Assembly (NCBI RefSeq): GCF_021391495.1
Contig: NZ_CP090063.1
Location: forward strand, 1,240,001-1,304,000
DNA: 64,000 nucleotides
Origin: Amycolatopsis acidiphila
GTDB taxonomy: Bacteria; Actinomycetota; Actinomycetes; Mycobacteriales; Pseudonocardiaceae
Direction: 5' to 3'
Position 1 is the first letter of the stretch. Each line of letters starts with the position of its first letter. The translations under genes were made by a program, and so were the position numbers. Positions 16,660 to 24,991 of this stretch are shown in pieces. Under the pieces are notes generated by a model. That model was not told the origin of the DNA, searched no databases, and saw only the letters and a list, made by a program, of their open reading frames with translations.

Positions 16660-17523
16660 CTAGGGCTTGCGCCCGACCCCGACCCAGATGACCGACTCCT
16701 CGGGGCTGGCGAAATCGAGCTCCGGCGAGTTCGGGCCGCTCTCCTCCGGATGCCACAGCGGGGTCCAGGTCATCCCGGGCTCGACGAGCTCGAAGTCGCC
16801 CAGCAGCGCGCGGATCTCGCTTTGCTTGCGCCACACCACCGGGTTCGACGACGCGTCGTAGAGCTCCTTGACCTCGACGAGCTTCTGCCCGACCTCCGGC
16901 GGGACGCCCTCGTCGCTGACCTGCGAGACCACCAGGTACGAGCCCGGGTTCATCAGCTCGCGGTAGCGGGCCACGGACTGCGGACCGACGTCCGCGCCGT
17001 CGTGTCCTGGCTGGTGGATGTGCAGCACGGCCACCAGCAGGACCGCGACCGGCTGGTCGAAGTCGATCACGCCGGCCTCGCCGACGCGCTCCCACAGCCC
17101 GTCCGGGTCACGCATGTCCGCGTGGATCACCGCGTGCCGCTTCGGGTCGCCGTGCTTTTCCAGCAGGTACCGCGAATGCGCGACCGCGACCGGCTCGTTG
17201 TCGATGTAGACGACCTTCGAGTCGCCGGCGACCTCGTCCGCGATCTGGTGGGTGTTGCCCATCGTCGGGATGCCGGAGCCGATGTCGATGAACTGTCGCA
17301 CGCCCAGGCGCATCAGGTGCCGCACCGCGCGGTGCAGGAACAGGCGGTTCGAGATCGCGACGGACTTCAGCACCGGGAACCCGGTCAGCACCTTCTCGCC
17401 GAAGACGCGGTCGATCGCCCAGTTGGCCGTGCCGCCCAGCAGGTAGTCGTAGACCCGCGCCACGCTCGGGTGGTCGAGGTCCACGCCTTCCGGCGGGAAG
17501 GGATCAGGTCCCCGTTGGCTCAC
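16660..17523 (-). CDS. SAM-dependent methyltransferase, PF04672 (DUF574) family
   Basis: I start it at the GTG at 17523 (VSQRGPDPFPPEGVDLDHPS) because AAGGAA precedes it closely; the open frame extends to 17682 without family similarity. The 287-residue product has ARVYDYLLGGTANWAIDRVF, RLFLHRAVRHLMRLGVRQF, the SAM loop IDIGSGIPTMGNTHQIAD, and VVYIDNEPVAVAHSRYLL. VLLVAVLHIHQPG and EIRALLGDFELVEPGM follow. It is a paralogue of the 12690 gene. No XRE regulator is adjacent to this copy. Confidence 0.87.
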   Translation of the reverse strand: MSQRGPDPFPPEGVDLDHPSVARVYDYLLGGTANWAIDRVFGEKVLTGFPVLKSVAISNRLFLHRAVRHLMRLGVRQFIDIGSGIPTMGNTHQIADEVAGDSKVVYIDNEPVAVAHSRYLLEKHGDPKRHAVIHADMRDPDGLWERVGEAGVIDFDQPVAVLLVAVLHIHQPGHDGADVGPQSVARYRELMNPGSYLVVSQVSDEGVPPEVGQKLVEVKELYDASSNPVVWRKQSEIRALLGDFELVEPGMTWTPLWHPEESGPNSPELDFASPEESVIWVGVGRKP

Positions 17524-17781
17524 CGCAGTTCCTTTCCCATCGCTTTTGGGGCAATAGTAGCGGCCTGGGAGGGCTGTCGTGGTGACGACCACCACTTCTC
17601 CCGGCTGCCCGGGATCCTCCATTGTGGATAATCGAAAACCGTTGATACGGAAGGGTTTCACGAAGGAAAACGAGTCGTTCATTACCTACTCAGCGGTAGG
17701 CGGCGGGCCCGCTCGGCCGAACGGCGTAGTGCCCGAGCGGTCGTCCGCGCCCGGGTGAACGGGCAGACTTCGCTCGGTCCC

Positions 17782-17940
17782 CTGACGCCGAAGCGGAGTT
17801 CCTGCGAAACCGAACGCTTTCGGGGACGTCGGGACGAACTGTCGGCGCTGCGGTCCGCCGCGCGCTCCGGCCGGGGGTGCGTCGTGCTGGTCCGCGGTCC
17901 GGCGGGGATGGGCAAGAGCGCGCCGCCGTCCCGCTGTGGC
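17782..17940 (+). pseudogene. Relic of a LuxR-type ATPase regulator (P-loop region)
   Basis: The plus strand encodes ERFRGRRDELSALRSAARSG followed by CVVLVRGPAGMGKSA. This is the start of the AAA/NB-ARC module of large LuxR (LAL) regulators, with Walker A GPAGMGKS. After KSAPPSRC the frame becomes meaningless. There is no helix B, sensor motif or LuxR HTH, so only about 50 residues remain of a protein normally near 900. Confidence 0.5.
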
Positions 17941-17989
17941 GCGCCGACGGCGCACGCCTTGGCCACCGGCCAGACCGGTTCGCCGAGCA

Positions 17990-18360
17990 GCCGCAGCGCC
18001 GGTCGGCGGCCGGTCGGGTGGGGTCAGGAAGGCGTACCGGTCGACGGTCCGCAGCGAGTCCGCGCGCTGGTAACCCGCGACGGCGCCGTGCAGCGCCGCG
18101 GGTCTCGCGGTGCAGTTTCGCGACGAGCTCCGCGGCGGGCTCGGCCTGCAGGAGGTCGGTCAGCAGGTCCTGATCTCGCCCGGGTCGAGCGGCCGCAGGG
18201 TGACGATGTCGGCCAGCTTGTCACCGGCGAGCCGGGCGAACGCCGCGCGAAGCGGGCCAGGCGGGACGGGGAGGCGGCGGACGCAGGCGATCCGGGCGGT
18301 CCGAGGCGAGCACGCGCCCGAGCGCTTCGGCCCGGCAGCCCCCGTGAGGTCACGCAACCA
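17990..18360 (-). pseudogene. Relic of a LuxR-type ATPase regulator (inverted middle segment)
   Basis: On the minus strand, FARLAGDKLADIVTLRPLD followed by PGEI ends at a frameshift near 18170. The next frame then continues DLLTDLLQAEPAAELVAKLH with RETRG. This is the post-Walker B part of an AAA/LuxR regulator, where target sequences read LxPLDxxEIxxLL. It is in opposite orientation to the P-loop fragment at 17782, so the ancestral gene was both broken and rearranged. The remaining DNA to 18555 shows nothing I can assign. Confidence 0.45.
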
Positions 18361-18555
18361 GTATGTCCTGCACGCGGTTCACCCGGTGAGACCGTTCGCG
18401 TCGCCCGTCTCCGCGGCAGAGATCGCGATCGGTGACCTCCAGTTCCGCCGATCGAGCTGCGTAGCGCCGGCGATGTCAGGGAATCACCTGGAAAGCTTCA
18501 ACATGCATCGGACAAGTCCCCCGGTCCCCGCCGAACCAACGTCCCCCGGCGGACG

Positions 18556-18600
18556 AAAGCCGGCCTTTTGCCCAGGAAGGGCGGGCGAAAGGCCGGCTTT
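18556..18600 (-). terminator. Strong terminator-like hairpin after the ESX operon
   Basis: AAAGCCGGCCTTT at 18556-18568 pairs perfectly with AAAGGCCGGCTTT at 18588-18600 across a 19-base loop. Thirteen base pairs flanked by A/T triplets make it the best hairpin in the window. It lies 120 bp beyond the stop of the last ESX-operon gene and should end that minus-strand transcript. Its symmetry would also block transcription from the other side. Confidence 0.65.
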
Positions 18601-18719
18601 CCGTTGTGCGCGCTCAAGGGGTGTCGATGCCGGTGGGCCCGCCCGAGCTGCGGCCGAGCGGCTGCGCTGCTGGCCTCGCCGGCGGAGACTCGACCGGCGG
18701 CCGGGCCGCCCCCACCGCG

Positions 18720-19223
18720 CTACCAGGGGTTGTTGTCCTCGTCGTCGTTCTCGGCGTTGCCGGAGCTCGCGGGACGCTGCGGCTCGTCCGGCGGCTCGTC
18801 GGCCGGCTCCTCGTCCTCGTCGGCATCCAGGCTGGGGAACCGGCTGCGCAGGTTGTCCACCAGCAGCGACCGGGTCTCCGGGTCCTCGTCGCCGACCTCT
18901 TCGGTCATCACCTCGGAGACCCGCTCGGCGATACCGGACTGCGCGCGCCGCATCGTCGTCAGGATCTGCGCGGACAGCTCCTCCAGTGGCATGCTGCGCG
19001 CCCGGCCCGAGAGGTTCAGGTCGGTGACGCTGCCGTCGGCCCGCACGGTGACCCGCACCGAGCCGTCGGTGTTGCTCGAGCTGAGCCGGATCTCCTCGGT
19101 GCGCTCCTGCGCGGCGCGGTAGCGCTCGGCCTTCTGCGCGAAGCCCTCCGCCCACGCGTCGATCTGCCTGGCCGCCTCGTCGGGGTCGCGCATCAGGCCG
19201 CCGAGTCCGTTCGGGGCGGTCAT
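18720..19223 (-). CDS. YbaB/EbfC-family protein of the ESX operon
   Basis: A 167-residue protein starting at the ATG at 19223 (MTAPNGLGGLMRDPDEAARQ), which overlaps the EspC-like stop codon by four bases. The central region is YbaB-like: EEIRLSSSNTDGSVRVTVRA, DGSVTDLNLSG, then a helical stretch EELSAQILTTMRRAQSGIAE. A highly acidic tail ends the protein (DADEDEEPADEPPDEPQRP). YbaB proteins bind DNA as dimers, but versions inside ESX loci of actinobacteria are common and their role there is unknown. It is the last gene of the operon, before the hairpin at 18556. Confidence 0.78.
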   Translation of the reverse strand: MTAPNGLGGLMRDPDEAARQIDAWAEGFAQKAERYRAAQERTEEIRLSSSNTDGSVRVTVRADGSVTDLNLSGRARSMPLEELSAQILTTMRRAQSGIAERVSEVMTEEVGDEDPETRSLLVDNLRSRFPSLDADEDEEPADEPPDEPQRPASSGNAENDDEDNNPW

Positions 19224-19636
19224 TCCGACACCACCGTCCCGATCCGCGGCGACACGGTGGCCGGTTCGGCGACGGTGCCCTCCCGCAACATCGGGGTGCC
19301 GATCCGCGGCGAGGCCGTCGCCGGCTCGTCCGACCGCAGCTGCGCCTCGAACGGCTGGGCGTTGGCCTGGTCCTGCTCGTCGTAGTTCGACGCCGCCGTG
19401 CGGACGTTGTCGGCCGTCGTGGTCATCCCCTCGACCGCCGCCTTGAGCGCGTCCGTCGCGTCCTGCTGCGTCGTCGCGTTGACGATCGGCGGCAGGAACG
19501 CGCACAGCAGGCCGTAGGCCGAGCTGTCCATGACGACGGAGTTCGCGGCGTCGACCGCCGTGTTGAGCCGGTCGGTCAGGCCGTCCAGATGGCTCGCGTG
19601 CGTGCGCAGCTCGTCCGGAACCACTTCGAAAGACAT
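19220..19636 (-). CDS. EspC/DUF2580-like type VII secretion target
   Basis: A 138-residue protein (MSFEVVPDELRTHASHLDGL) with a strong AAGGGGGG ribosome site. The N-terminal 90 residues form the two-helix WXG100-like fold of the EspC family: DRLNTAVDAANSVVMDSSAY, AFLPPIVNATTQQDATD, and helix 2 with TADNVRTAASNYDEQDQAN, which ends in a secretion-type YxxxD motif (YDEQD). The C-terminal 45 residues contain a duplicated unit, EPATASPRIGT and EPATVSPRIGT. Likely secreted by the ESX machinery, perhaps as a partner of the PPE-like protein encoded just upstream. Confidence 0.75.
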   Translation of the reverse strand: MSFEVVPDELRTHASHLDGLTDRLNTAVDAANSVVMDSSAYGLLCAFLPPIVNATTQQDATDALKAAVEGMTTTADNVRTAASNYDEQDQANAQPFEAQLRSDEPATASPRIGTPMLREGTVAEPATVSPRIGTVVSE

Positions 19637-19648
19637 GACGCCCCCCTT

Positions 19649-21502
19649 CTACTTCTTCTTGCCCTCTTTGGTCTTCTTCCAGTCACCGATGACCGGCGGG
19701 GCGACCACCTGGCCCGGTTCGAAGAGTTCGGGATCGCCCTCGAGGTAGTCGGCGACCCGGTGCTCCTTGTCCTCCTCGCCCTTGCCTCGGCCACCGTGAC
19801 CGCCCATGCCCGACCCGGACGTGCCGTTGCGGCCCGCGGCTCCCGCGGCTCCCGTGCCACCACGCCCGGCCGCGCCCTCCTCGGCGGCGGCCGCCGAGCC
19901 GGAGCTGGCACCGGCAGCGAGCTTGCCACCGCCCGAGCCGGCAGCACCGCCACCGCCGAGGCCGCCGGCGCCCTTCACGCCACCTGCGCCCTCACTGTCG
20001 CCGAGCCCGCCGACGCCCTTGAGCGAGCCGGCGCCACCGAGACCACTGCTGCCGCCGAGGCCGGGAATGCCCTTGAGCCCGCTGGAGCCGCCGAGACCGC
20101 TCGATCCGCCGAGCCCGGCGCCGCCGACCCCGCTGATCCCACTGGTGCCGCCCAGCGAGTCCAGCCCGCCCAGCGGGTTGCCGGTGGGCGAGCCGGAACC
20201 GCCGAGGCGGCTGGCGATGCTGTCGCCGTTGATACCGCCGGAGTAGCCGATCGTCGGCATCCGGGTGGACCCGCCGCCGGCCGAGCTGAGGTCGGTGCCG
20301 GTGACCGAGGAGGGCAGCGTGCTGTCCGGAATGGACGGCAGCGAGCCGCTCAGCGAGCCACCCGAGGGCGAGCCTCCGCCGGAGAGTGAACCGCCCGAGA
20401 GTCCAGGCACGTTGCCGCCGCCCGACGCGCTCAGCGGCGTCCCGTTCGCCGAGGAACCGCCGTCGAGCGACGGCAGGTTCGCACCGCCGCCCGAGGCGCC
20501 ACCCGCTCCCGCGCCGGCCAGACCGGCTGGCGTGCCCGCGCCGCCGGGCGCCCCCGCGCCGGTGAGCTGGTCCGCTCCGGCGTCGGGCAGCTGCTGCGTC
20601 CCGAACCTGGGGGAGGCCGGTACCGCACCGCCGGACGACATCGGGCTCGCGCCGGACGGCAGGGTCGCCGTCCTCGCCGTGGAGCCCGGCAGCTTCGGCG
20701 GCGCCGGGAACGCCGGCGTCGTGGTCGCCGAGCCGACCGTGTCGTCGTACTGCGACATGATCCGCGCGGCCTGCTGGCGCGAGGCCTCCTGCTGCCGCAG
20801 CGCCGTCTGGTCGACCTGCGCCTGCTGCGCGTACACCACCGGGTCGGTGATGGTCTGCAGACGGGCGTTCGCGGCCTGCACGTCGAACTGGACGGGCGGG
20901 TTCGCCGCCATCTGCTTCTGCGTCTCGTTCAGCGCCTGCGAGTGGATCTCCTGCTGACGGCCGGTCAGCGCTGCGCCCTTGGCCGTGGTGCCGAGCCACT
21001 TGCCGACGTTGGCCAGGTGCTCGCGTGCCGCGTCCCCGCCCGAGCCCTGCCAGTCGGCCATGCTGTCGCTGATGGCACCGGCCAGGTTCTGCTGGTGGTC
21101 GGTGAGCTCGTTGCCCAGCCGCACCCACTCCTCGGAGGTGACCGCGACGGCCGCCGAGTCCGCGTTCTGGCTGATCGCCTCGACCATCTGCGGGTGCGTG
21201 GCGTTGTCCCACATCGTGCTCGGCGCGGTGCCGTTGTCCCGTATCTCCAGGCCTTCGTCGAGGTGGTTGCGCGCGTTGGAGATCCGCTGCTCGTAGCGCT
21301 TCTGGATCTCCTTGTCGCGCGCCAGCGGGGTGACCACGTCGCCGAGCCAGCCGTGCGCGATGTCGTCGTCTACCTGCCGGGTGACCTCGGCGCGGATCTC
21401 GTCGCCCGAGGCGACCTCGGAGCCGACCGGCCCGATGTAGTACGGCGAGCTGGGGTCCGCGGTGATGTCGTCGAAAGCGCTACCCGGTGCGGACAAGGCC
21501 AC
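19649..21502 (-). CDS. PPE/WXG-like secreted protein with Gly/Ser-rich tail
   Basis: A 617-residue protein from the GTG at 21502 with GGAGGAGAAC just upstream. The first 240 residues are helical and WXG-like: EEWVRLGNELTDHQQNLAGA, SMADWQGSGGDAAREHLANV (W-x-G), and GKWLGTTAKGAALTGRQQEI. From about residue 270 the chain is low complexity, dominated by Gly, Ser, Ala and Pro with repeats such as GLGGSSGLGG. It ends in a charged WKKTKEGKKK tail. This is the architecture of actinobacterial PPE-like ESX substrates. The tail may span the cell wall or be displayed; no enzymatic motif is visible. Confidence 0.72.
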   Translation of the reverse strand: MALSAPGSAFDDITADPSSPYYIGPVGSEVASGDEIRAEVTRQVDDDIAHGWLGDVVTPLARDKEIQKRYEQRISNARNHLDEGLEIRDNGTAPSTMWDNATHPQMVEAISQNADSAAVAVTSEEWVRLGNELTDHQQNLAGAISDSMADWQGSGGDAAREHLANVGKWLGTTAKGAALTGRQQEIHSQALNETQKQMAANPPVQFDVQAANARLQTITDPVVYAQQAQVDQTALRQQEASRQQAARIMSQYDDTVGSATTTPAFPAPPKLPGSTARTATLPSGASPMSSGGAVPASPRFGTQQLPDAGADQLTGAGAPGGAGTPAGLAGAGAGGASGGGANLPSLDGGSSANGTPLSASGGGNVPGLSGGSLSGGGSPSGGSLSGSLPSIPDSTLPSSVTGTDLSSAGGGSTRMPTIGYSGGINGDSIASRLGGSGSPTGNPLGGLDSLGGTSGISGVGGAGLGGSSGLGGSSGLKGIPGLGGSSGLGGAGSLKGVGGLGDSEGAGGVKGAGGLGGGGAAGSGGGKLAAGASSGSAAAAEEGAAGRGGTGAAGAAGRNGTSGSGMGGHGGRGKGEEDKEHRVADYLEGDPELFEPGQVVAPPVIGDWKKTKEGKKK

Positions 21503-21532
21503 GATCGTTCTCCTCCGTGTGCTTCTCGGGCG

Positions 21533-21961
21533 TCAGGCCTGCTCGGTGCCGACCCGGGTCAGGGTGGTGCCGGTGTCGCCGTCCTGAGACTGGTAGTTCG
21601 ACTTCGCGAGCTTGATCGCCTCGATGTAGGTGGGCAGCTCCGCCTTCGCCTGCTGGAGCTGGGTGAGCAGCCCGCGGTCGTCGGCCGCGGTCCGGACCAT
21701 CACGTCGGACACCCACTTCGACGTCGCGGTGGTGCTCAGCGGCGGCGCCTGCTGGAACTGCTGCAGCGCCGACCAGCGCGCCTCGAGGCTGTCGATGATG
21801 CCCTGCAGCGCCTGGATCATCCGGTCGCCGGTCGTCTCGTCGACGGCGAAGCCGCCGGTGGTGGCCATCTGCTTCAGCTCGACGCCGCTGAGCAGGCGCC
21901 GGGACTCGGTGACCGCTGTCGCCTGCTGCCTGACCTGCGCGGTGGTGTCGTCGTCGCTCAT
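21533..21961 (-). CDS. Hypothetical ESX-locus protein (helical, WXG-like size)
   Basis: A 142-residue all-helical protein (MSDDDTTAQVRQQATAVTES) with GGGAG upstream, between EspG and the PPE-like gene with 20-30 bp gaps. It has LEARWSALQQFQQAPPLS in the middle and KAELPTYIEAIKLAKSNYQS near the C-terminus. The single W and the Tyr-containing last helix suggest an ESX substrate or partner. A strict WXG motif is absent, so the assignment is by size and context only. Confidence 0.6.
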   Translation of the reverse strand: MSDDDTTAQVRQQATAVTESRRLLSGVELKQMATTGGFAVDETTGDRMIQALQGIIDSLEARWSALQQFQQAPPLSTTATSKWVSDVMVRTAADDRGLLTQLQQAKAELPTYIEAIKLAKSNYQSQDGDTGTTLTRVGTEQA

Positions 21962-21981
21962 TCTCCCGTGCCCTCCCGAAC

Positions 21982-22824
21982 TCAGTAGACGGCGGAAATC
22001 AAGGTGCGGACGCCCTCGGCGACGTCGGTGAACCCGGCTGGAACATACCGGGCGGTGAGCGTGCCCGACCCGTCGGTCGAGGTCTGGACCAGGTAGCGGC
22101 CGGCCTCGGTGTCGAGCCAGGTCAGTGGTGGCGCGGACCGGCGCTCGCCGTGGCGGCCGCGGCCGCTCGCGGTGAAGTAGCCGCCGCCGAACCGCGGCTC
22201 GGCGAAGATCTCCTCGAGAAGCTCGGCGTCGCTATCGCCGCGCTCGGGCACCGCCACCCGGGTACGCACGACCTCCTGCAACTCCAGGCTGCCGAAGGCC
22301 GCGGTCTCCTCCTCGTCGAACTCCGCCTCGGCCTGGCGCCGCGCGGCCATCGCCGAGCGGGGCCTGTCCTCGCGGTGGGAGATGCTCAGCGGGCCGGTGG
22401 GCGCGGGGTCCATCGCGGGCAGCGCCTGGGCGATGGTGCGGACCAGTTCCTCGTCGGGGAACAGGGAGAACCACAGCCCGTCCTCGCCGTCGGCCTGGCT
22501 GATCGCCAGCGCCTGCGCGCCATCGGTCGCGGCGAACAGCGCGAGGTCGCCGTACCGGCTGTCGTTGCCGCTCGCCGTCACCGCGACGCGGTGCTCGCCC
22601 AGCAGCTCGAAGGCCAGCCGCACCTGCCGGTTGAGCTCGCCCTGCACCGACAGGCGCCGGTCCTCCAGGTCGAAGTAGACCTGCCGCGCCAGCTTGGCGA
22701 AGCGGACCGGATCCACGGTCGTGTTACTGATGCGCAGCGGGAAGACGCGGACGTCCACACCCACCGCGCGCCCGACGACGACGGCCTCCACGCTGCCGAG
22801 CGTGAAGTCGAACCGAGACACCAT
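21982..22824 (-). CDS. espG: EspG-family ESX secretion chaperone
   Basis: A 280-residue protein (MVSRFDFTLGSVEAVVVGRA). EspG features include PLRISNTTVDPVRFAKLARQ, LSVQGELNRQVRLAFELLGE, VAVTASGNDSRYGDLALFAA, and AGRYLVQTSTDGSGTLTARY near the C-terminus. EspG proteins bind PPE-type substrates in the cytosol and keep them soluble for ESX export. Its place as first gene of an operon with a PPE-like and an EspC-like protein fits that role. The ESX core (EccB-E, MycP) is not in this window, so export depends on a distant locus. Confidence 0.85.
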   Translation of the reverse strand: MVSRFDFTLGSVEAVVVGRAVGVDVRVFPLRISNTTVDPVRFAKLARQVYFDLEDRRLSVQGELNRQVRLAFELLGEHRVAVTASGNDSRYGDLALFAATDGAQALAISQADGEDGLWFSLFPDEELVRTIAQALPAMDPAPTGPLSISHREDRPRSAMAARRQAEAEFDEEETAAFGSLELQEVVRTRVAVPERGDSDAELLEEIFAEPRFGGGYFTASGRGRHGERRSAPPLTWLDTEAGRYLVQTSTDGSGTLTARYVPAGFTDVAEGVRTLISAVY

Positions 22825-23208
22825 CGACGCTTACGTCACCTTTCCGGGAGCAGATCTCGACAAAACAGCAGGTTTCCCACCGTGAAGCGTTGGCGGTGAG
22901 TGTGGCCTCTTCGTTCTTCAGTGTCCCGCGCCAGGGCGGCCCGTGTCGAGCCGCGCACGCCGCGGAGTCGGTGATTCACAGCGCATCGGCGGGCGGCGAA
23001 CACCGTGGATGGGACGGTCCGCGGCGGATGTTGGTTCACACCTTTCGGTGACATTGCCTCAACGGCCACAGGAGTCCGGGCTGATCGGGCAGTGGTGAGG
23101 CGGCAAGACGTCCGCAGAGTCCGAAACGGCTGCGAATGCCGGATTTTCCGTCTCCGAGCCAGCTAGTAAATCCGTGAACTACCCGCTCTCGGCGGTTAGG
23201 CTGCTCCC
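22825..23208. other. Intergenic, divergent promoters; no gene seen
   Basis: 384 bp separate the espG operon start from the MarR-type gene. It must hold the promoters of both. Apart from the palindrome at 23164-23181, I see no coding frame with acceptable codon bias and no strong hairpin. Confidence 0.45.
23164..23181. promoter_or_regulatory. TAGT-N10-ACTA palindrome upstream of the MarR gene
   Basis: TAGTAAATCCGTGAACTA lies 27 bp ahead of the MarR start. The same TAGT-N10-ACTA frame occurs at 23754-23771 ahead of hmgA, and 13 of the 18 positions are identical. Shared sites at the regulator and the first catabolic gene suggest autoregulation plus control of the pathway. Confidence 0.55.
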
Positions 23209-23733
23209 ATGGCTGCCGGCGAGCTCGACTTCTGGTCCTTCGTCGAGCTGGCCAACCGCCGCCTCGCCGAGGAGTACGGCTTCCGGCACCAGCTCGCCAC
23301 CGAGGTCCTGCTGACGCTCAACCGCGCGTCGAACACCGTGACCTACGACCTCGAAGCCAGCGTGCACCGGCCACGCGGGCGCTCCTGGTCCGGGTTCCGC
23401 CTGCTGTTCGTCACCTGGCTGGCCGGCCCGCTGGAGGCGAAGAAGGCCGCCGAGCTCACCGGGATGAGCCGGGCGGCGGTGTCCAATCTGGCCAAGACCC
23501 TCGTCGCGGACGGCCTGCTCGCGCGGACGCCGGGCGAGCACGACGGCCGTTCGGTGCTGCTCTCGCTGACCGGGGACGGGCGCCGCGAGATGGTCGAGGT
23601 GTTCCGCGCGCAGAACGAGCGGGAGTACGAGTGGACGAACGTGCTCACCGAGGCCGAGCAGCGAATCCTGGTGATGCTGCTGGACAAGCTCATCACCAAC
23701 CGGCACCAGTTCGACGTGCGCGGCCGCAACTGA
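23209..23733 (+). CDS. MarR-family regulator, likely of homogentisate catabolism
   Basis: A 174-residue protein (MAAGELDFWSFVELANRRLA). The winged HTH reads AKKAAELTGMSRAAVSNLAK, TLVADGLLARTPGEHDGRSV, LLSLTGDGRREMVEVF. Length and organisation match MarR proteins that repress aromatic-acid catabolism. It lies 67 bp upstream of hmgA on the same strand. Matching palindromes precede both genes, so repression lifted by homogentisate or a relative is the likely mode. The ligand is inferred from context. Confidence 0.85.
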   Translation: MAAGELDFWSFVELANRRLAEEYGFRHQLATEVLLTLNRASNTVTYDLEASVHRPRGRSWSGFRLLFVTWLAGPLEAKKAAELTGMSRAAVSNLAKTLVADGLLARTPGEHDGRSVLLSLTGDGRREMVEVFRAQNEREYEWTNVLTEAEQRILVMLLDKLITNRHQFDVRGRN

Positions 23734-23753
23734 CCCCTTGTTCGTCGCCCAGA

Positions 23754-23771
23754 TAGTACATACATTGACTA
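23754..23771. promoter_or_regulatory. TAGT-N10-ACTA palindrome upstream of hmgA
   Basis: TAGTACATACATTGACTA lies 29 bp before the hmgA start and overlaps a TACATTG direct repeat. It pairs with the site at 23164, having the same half-sites and spacing. Its placement would let the MarR protein block RNA polymerase at the hmgA promoter. Confidence 0.55.
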
Positions 23772-23800
23772 CATTGGCCGAGCGCGAGGAGGCGAAGGTC

Positions 23801-24991
23801 ATGGCGTACTACCGCCAGGTCGGGCAGGTGCCGCCGAAACGGCACACCCAGCACCGCACGCCGGAAGGCGGCCTCTACTACGAGGAGCTGATGGGGGAGG
23901 AAGGCTTCTCGAGCGGCTCCTCGCTGCTGTACCACCGCCACCTCCCCGCCGCGATCGTCGACTCGGCGCGGTGGGAGCTTCCGGACCTGGGCACCGAGGC
24001 CAACCATCCGCTCAAGCCGCGGCACCTGAAGCCGCACGAGCTGTTCCCCGGCGAGGAGTGGAAGCGGCACGACGTGGTGACCGGCCGCAGGCTCGTGCTG
24101 GGCAACGGCGACGTCCGGATCTCGTACGCCGCCGCCGGGGAGGCGTCCCCGCTCTACCGCAACGCGATCGGCGACGAGTGCGTATACGTCGAGGCCGGCG
24201 AAGGCGTCGTCGAGACGGTGTTCGGCGCGCTGCCGTTCCGCGCGGGTGACTACGTGATCCTCCCGCGCGCCACGACGCACCGGTGGGTGCCGCACGGGCT
24301 CGTGCGCGCTTACGTCATCGAGGCCAGCTCGCACATCACACCCGCGCGCCGCTACCTGTCGAAGTTCGGGCAGCTGCTGGAGCACTCCCCGTTCTGCGAG
24401 CGTGACCTGCACGGTCCCGCCGAACCGCTGCAGGCCGAGGGCGAGGACGTCGAGGTGCTGGTCAAGCACCGCGGCAGCCGCGGCGTCGTGGGCACGAGGT
24501 TCGTCTACCCGCGGCACCCGTTCGACGTCGTCGGCTGGGACGGCTGCCTCTACCCGTACACGTTCAACATCGAGGACTTCGAGCCGATCACCGGCCGCGT
24601 GCACCAGCCGCCGCCCGCGCACCAGGTGTTCGAGGGCGAGAACTTCGTCATCTGCAATTTCGTCCCGCGCAAGGTGGACTACCACCCGCTGGCCATCTCG
24701 GTGCCGTACTACCACTCCAATGTGGACTCCGACGAGGTGATGTTCTACTGCGGCGGGGACTACGAGGCGCGCAAGGGCTCGGGCATCGGGCAGGGCTCGA
24801 TCTCGCTGCACCCCGGCGGGCACTCGCACGGCCCGCAGCCGGGCGCGTACGAGCGCAGCATCGGAGCCGGGTTCTTCGACGAGCTGGCCGTCATGGTCGA
24901 CACGTTCCGCCCGCTGGAGCTGGGCGAAGGCGGCCTGGCAGCGGAGGATCCGGGGTACGCGTGGACGTGGGCGGCCCGGGGGCCGGCGTGA
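23801..24991 (+). CDS. hmgA: Homogentisate 1,2-dioxygenase
   Basis: A 396-residue enzyme that opens the ring of homogentisate to maleylacetoacetate in tyrosine/phenylalanine breakdown. The ATG at 23801 follows GAAGG. Recognised stretches are YRQVGQVPPKRHTQHRTPEG, RNAIGDECVYVEAGEGVVET, DYVILPRATTHRWVPHG, and PFDVVGWDGCLYPYTFNIED. The metal-site region VPYYHSNVDSDEVMFYCGGD and HPGGHSHGPQPG carry the iron-binding His/Glu residues. It is shorter than fungal/mammalian HGDs (about 440) but normal for actinomycetes. Its stop overlaps the next gene by GTGA. Confidence 0.93.
   Translation: MAYYRQVGQVPPKRHTQHRTPEGGLYYEELMGEEGFSSGSSLLYHRHLPAAIVDSARWELPDLGTEANHPLKPRHLKPHELFPGEEWKRHDVVTGRRLVLGNGDVRISYAAAGEASPLYRNAIGDECVYVEAGEGVVETVFGALPFRAGDYVILPRATTHRWVPHGLVRAYVIEASSHITPARRYLSKFGQLLEHSPFCERDLHGPAEPLQAEGEDVEVLVKHRGSRGVVGTRFVYPRHPFDVVGWDGCLYPYTFNIEDFEPITGRVHQPPPAHQVFEGENFVICNFVPRKVDYHPLAISVPYYHSNVDSDEVMFYCGGDYEARKGSGIGQGSISLHPGGHSHGPQPGAYERSIGAGFFDELAVMVDTFRPLELGEGGLAAEDPGYAWTWAARGPA

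Noticed and set aside
19806..20957. Pro-rich plus-strand frames opposite the PPE-like gene
   Set aside because: They mirror the Gly/Ser-rich repeat tail on the other strand; no ribosome site or domain.
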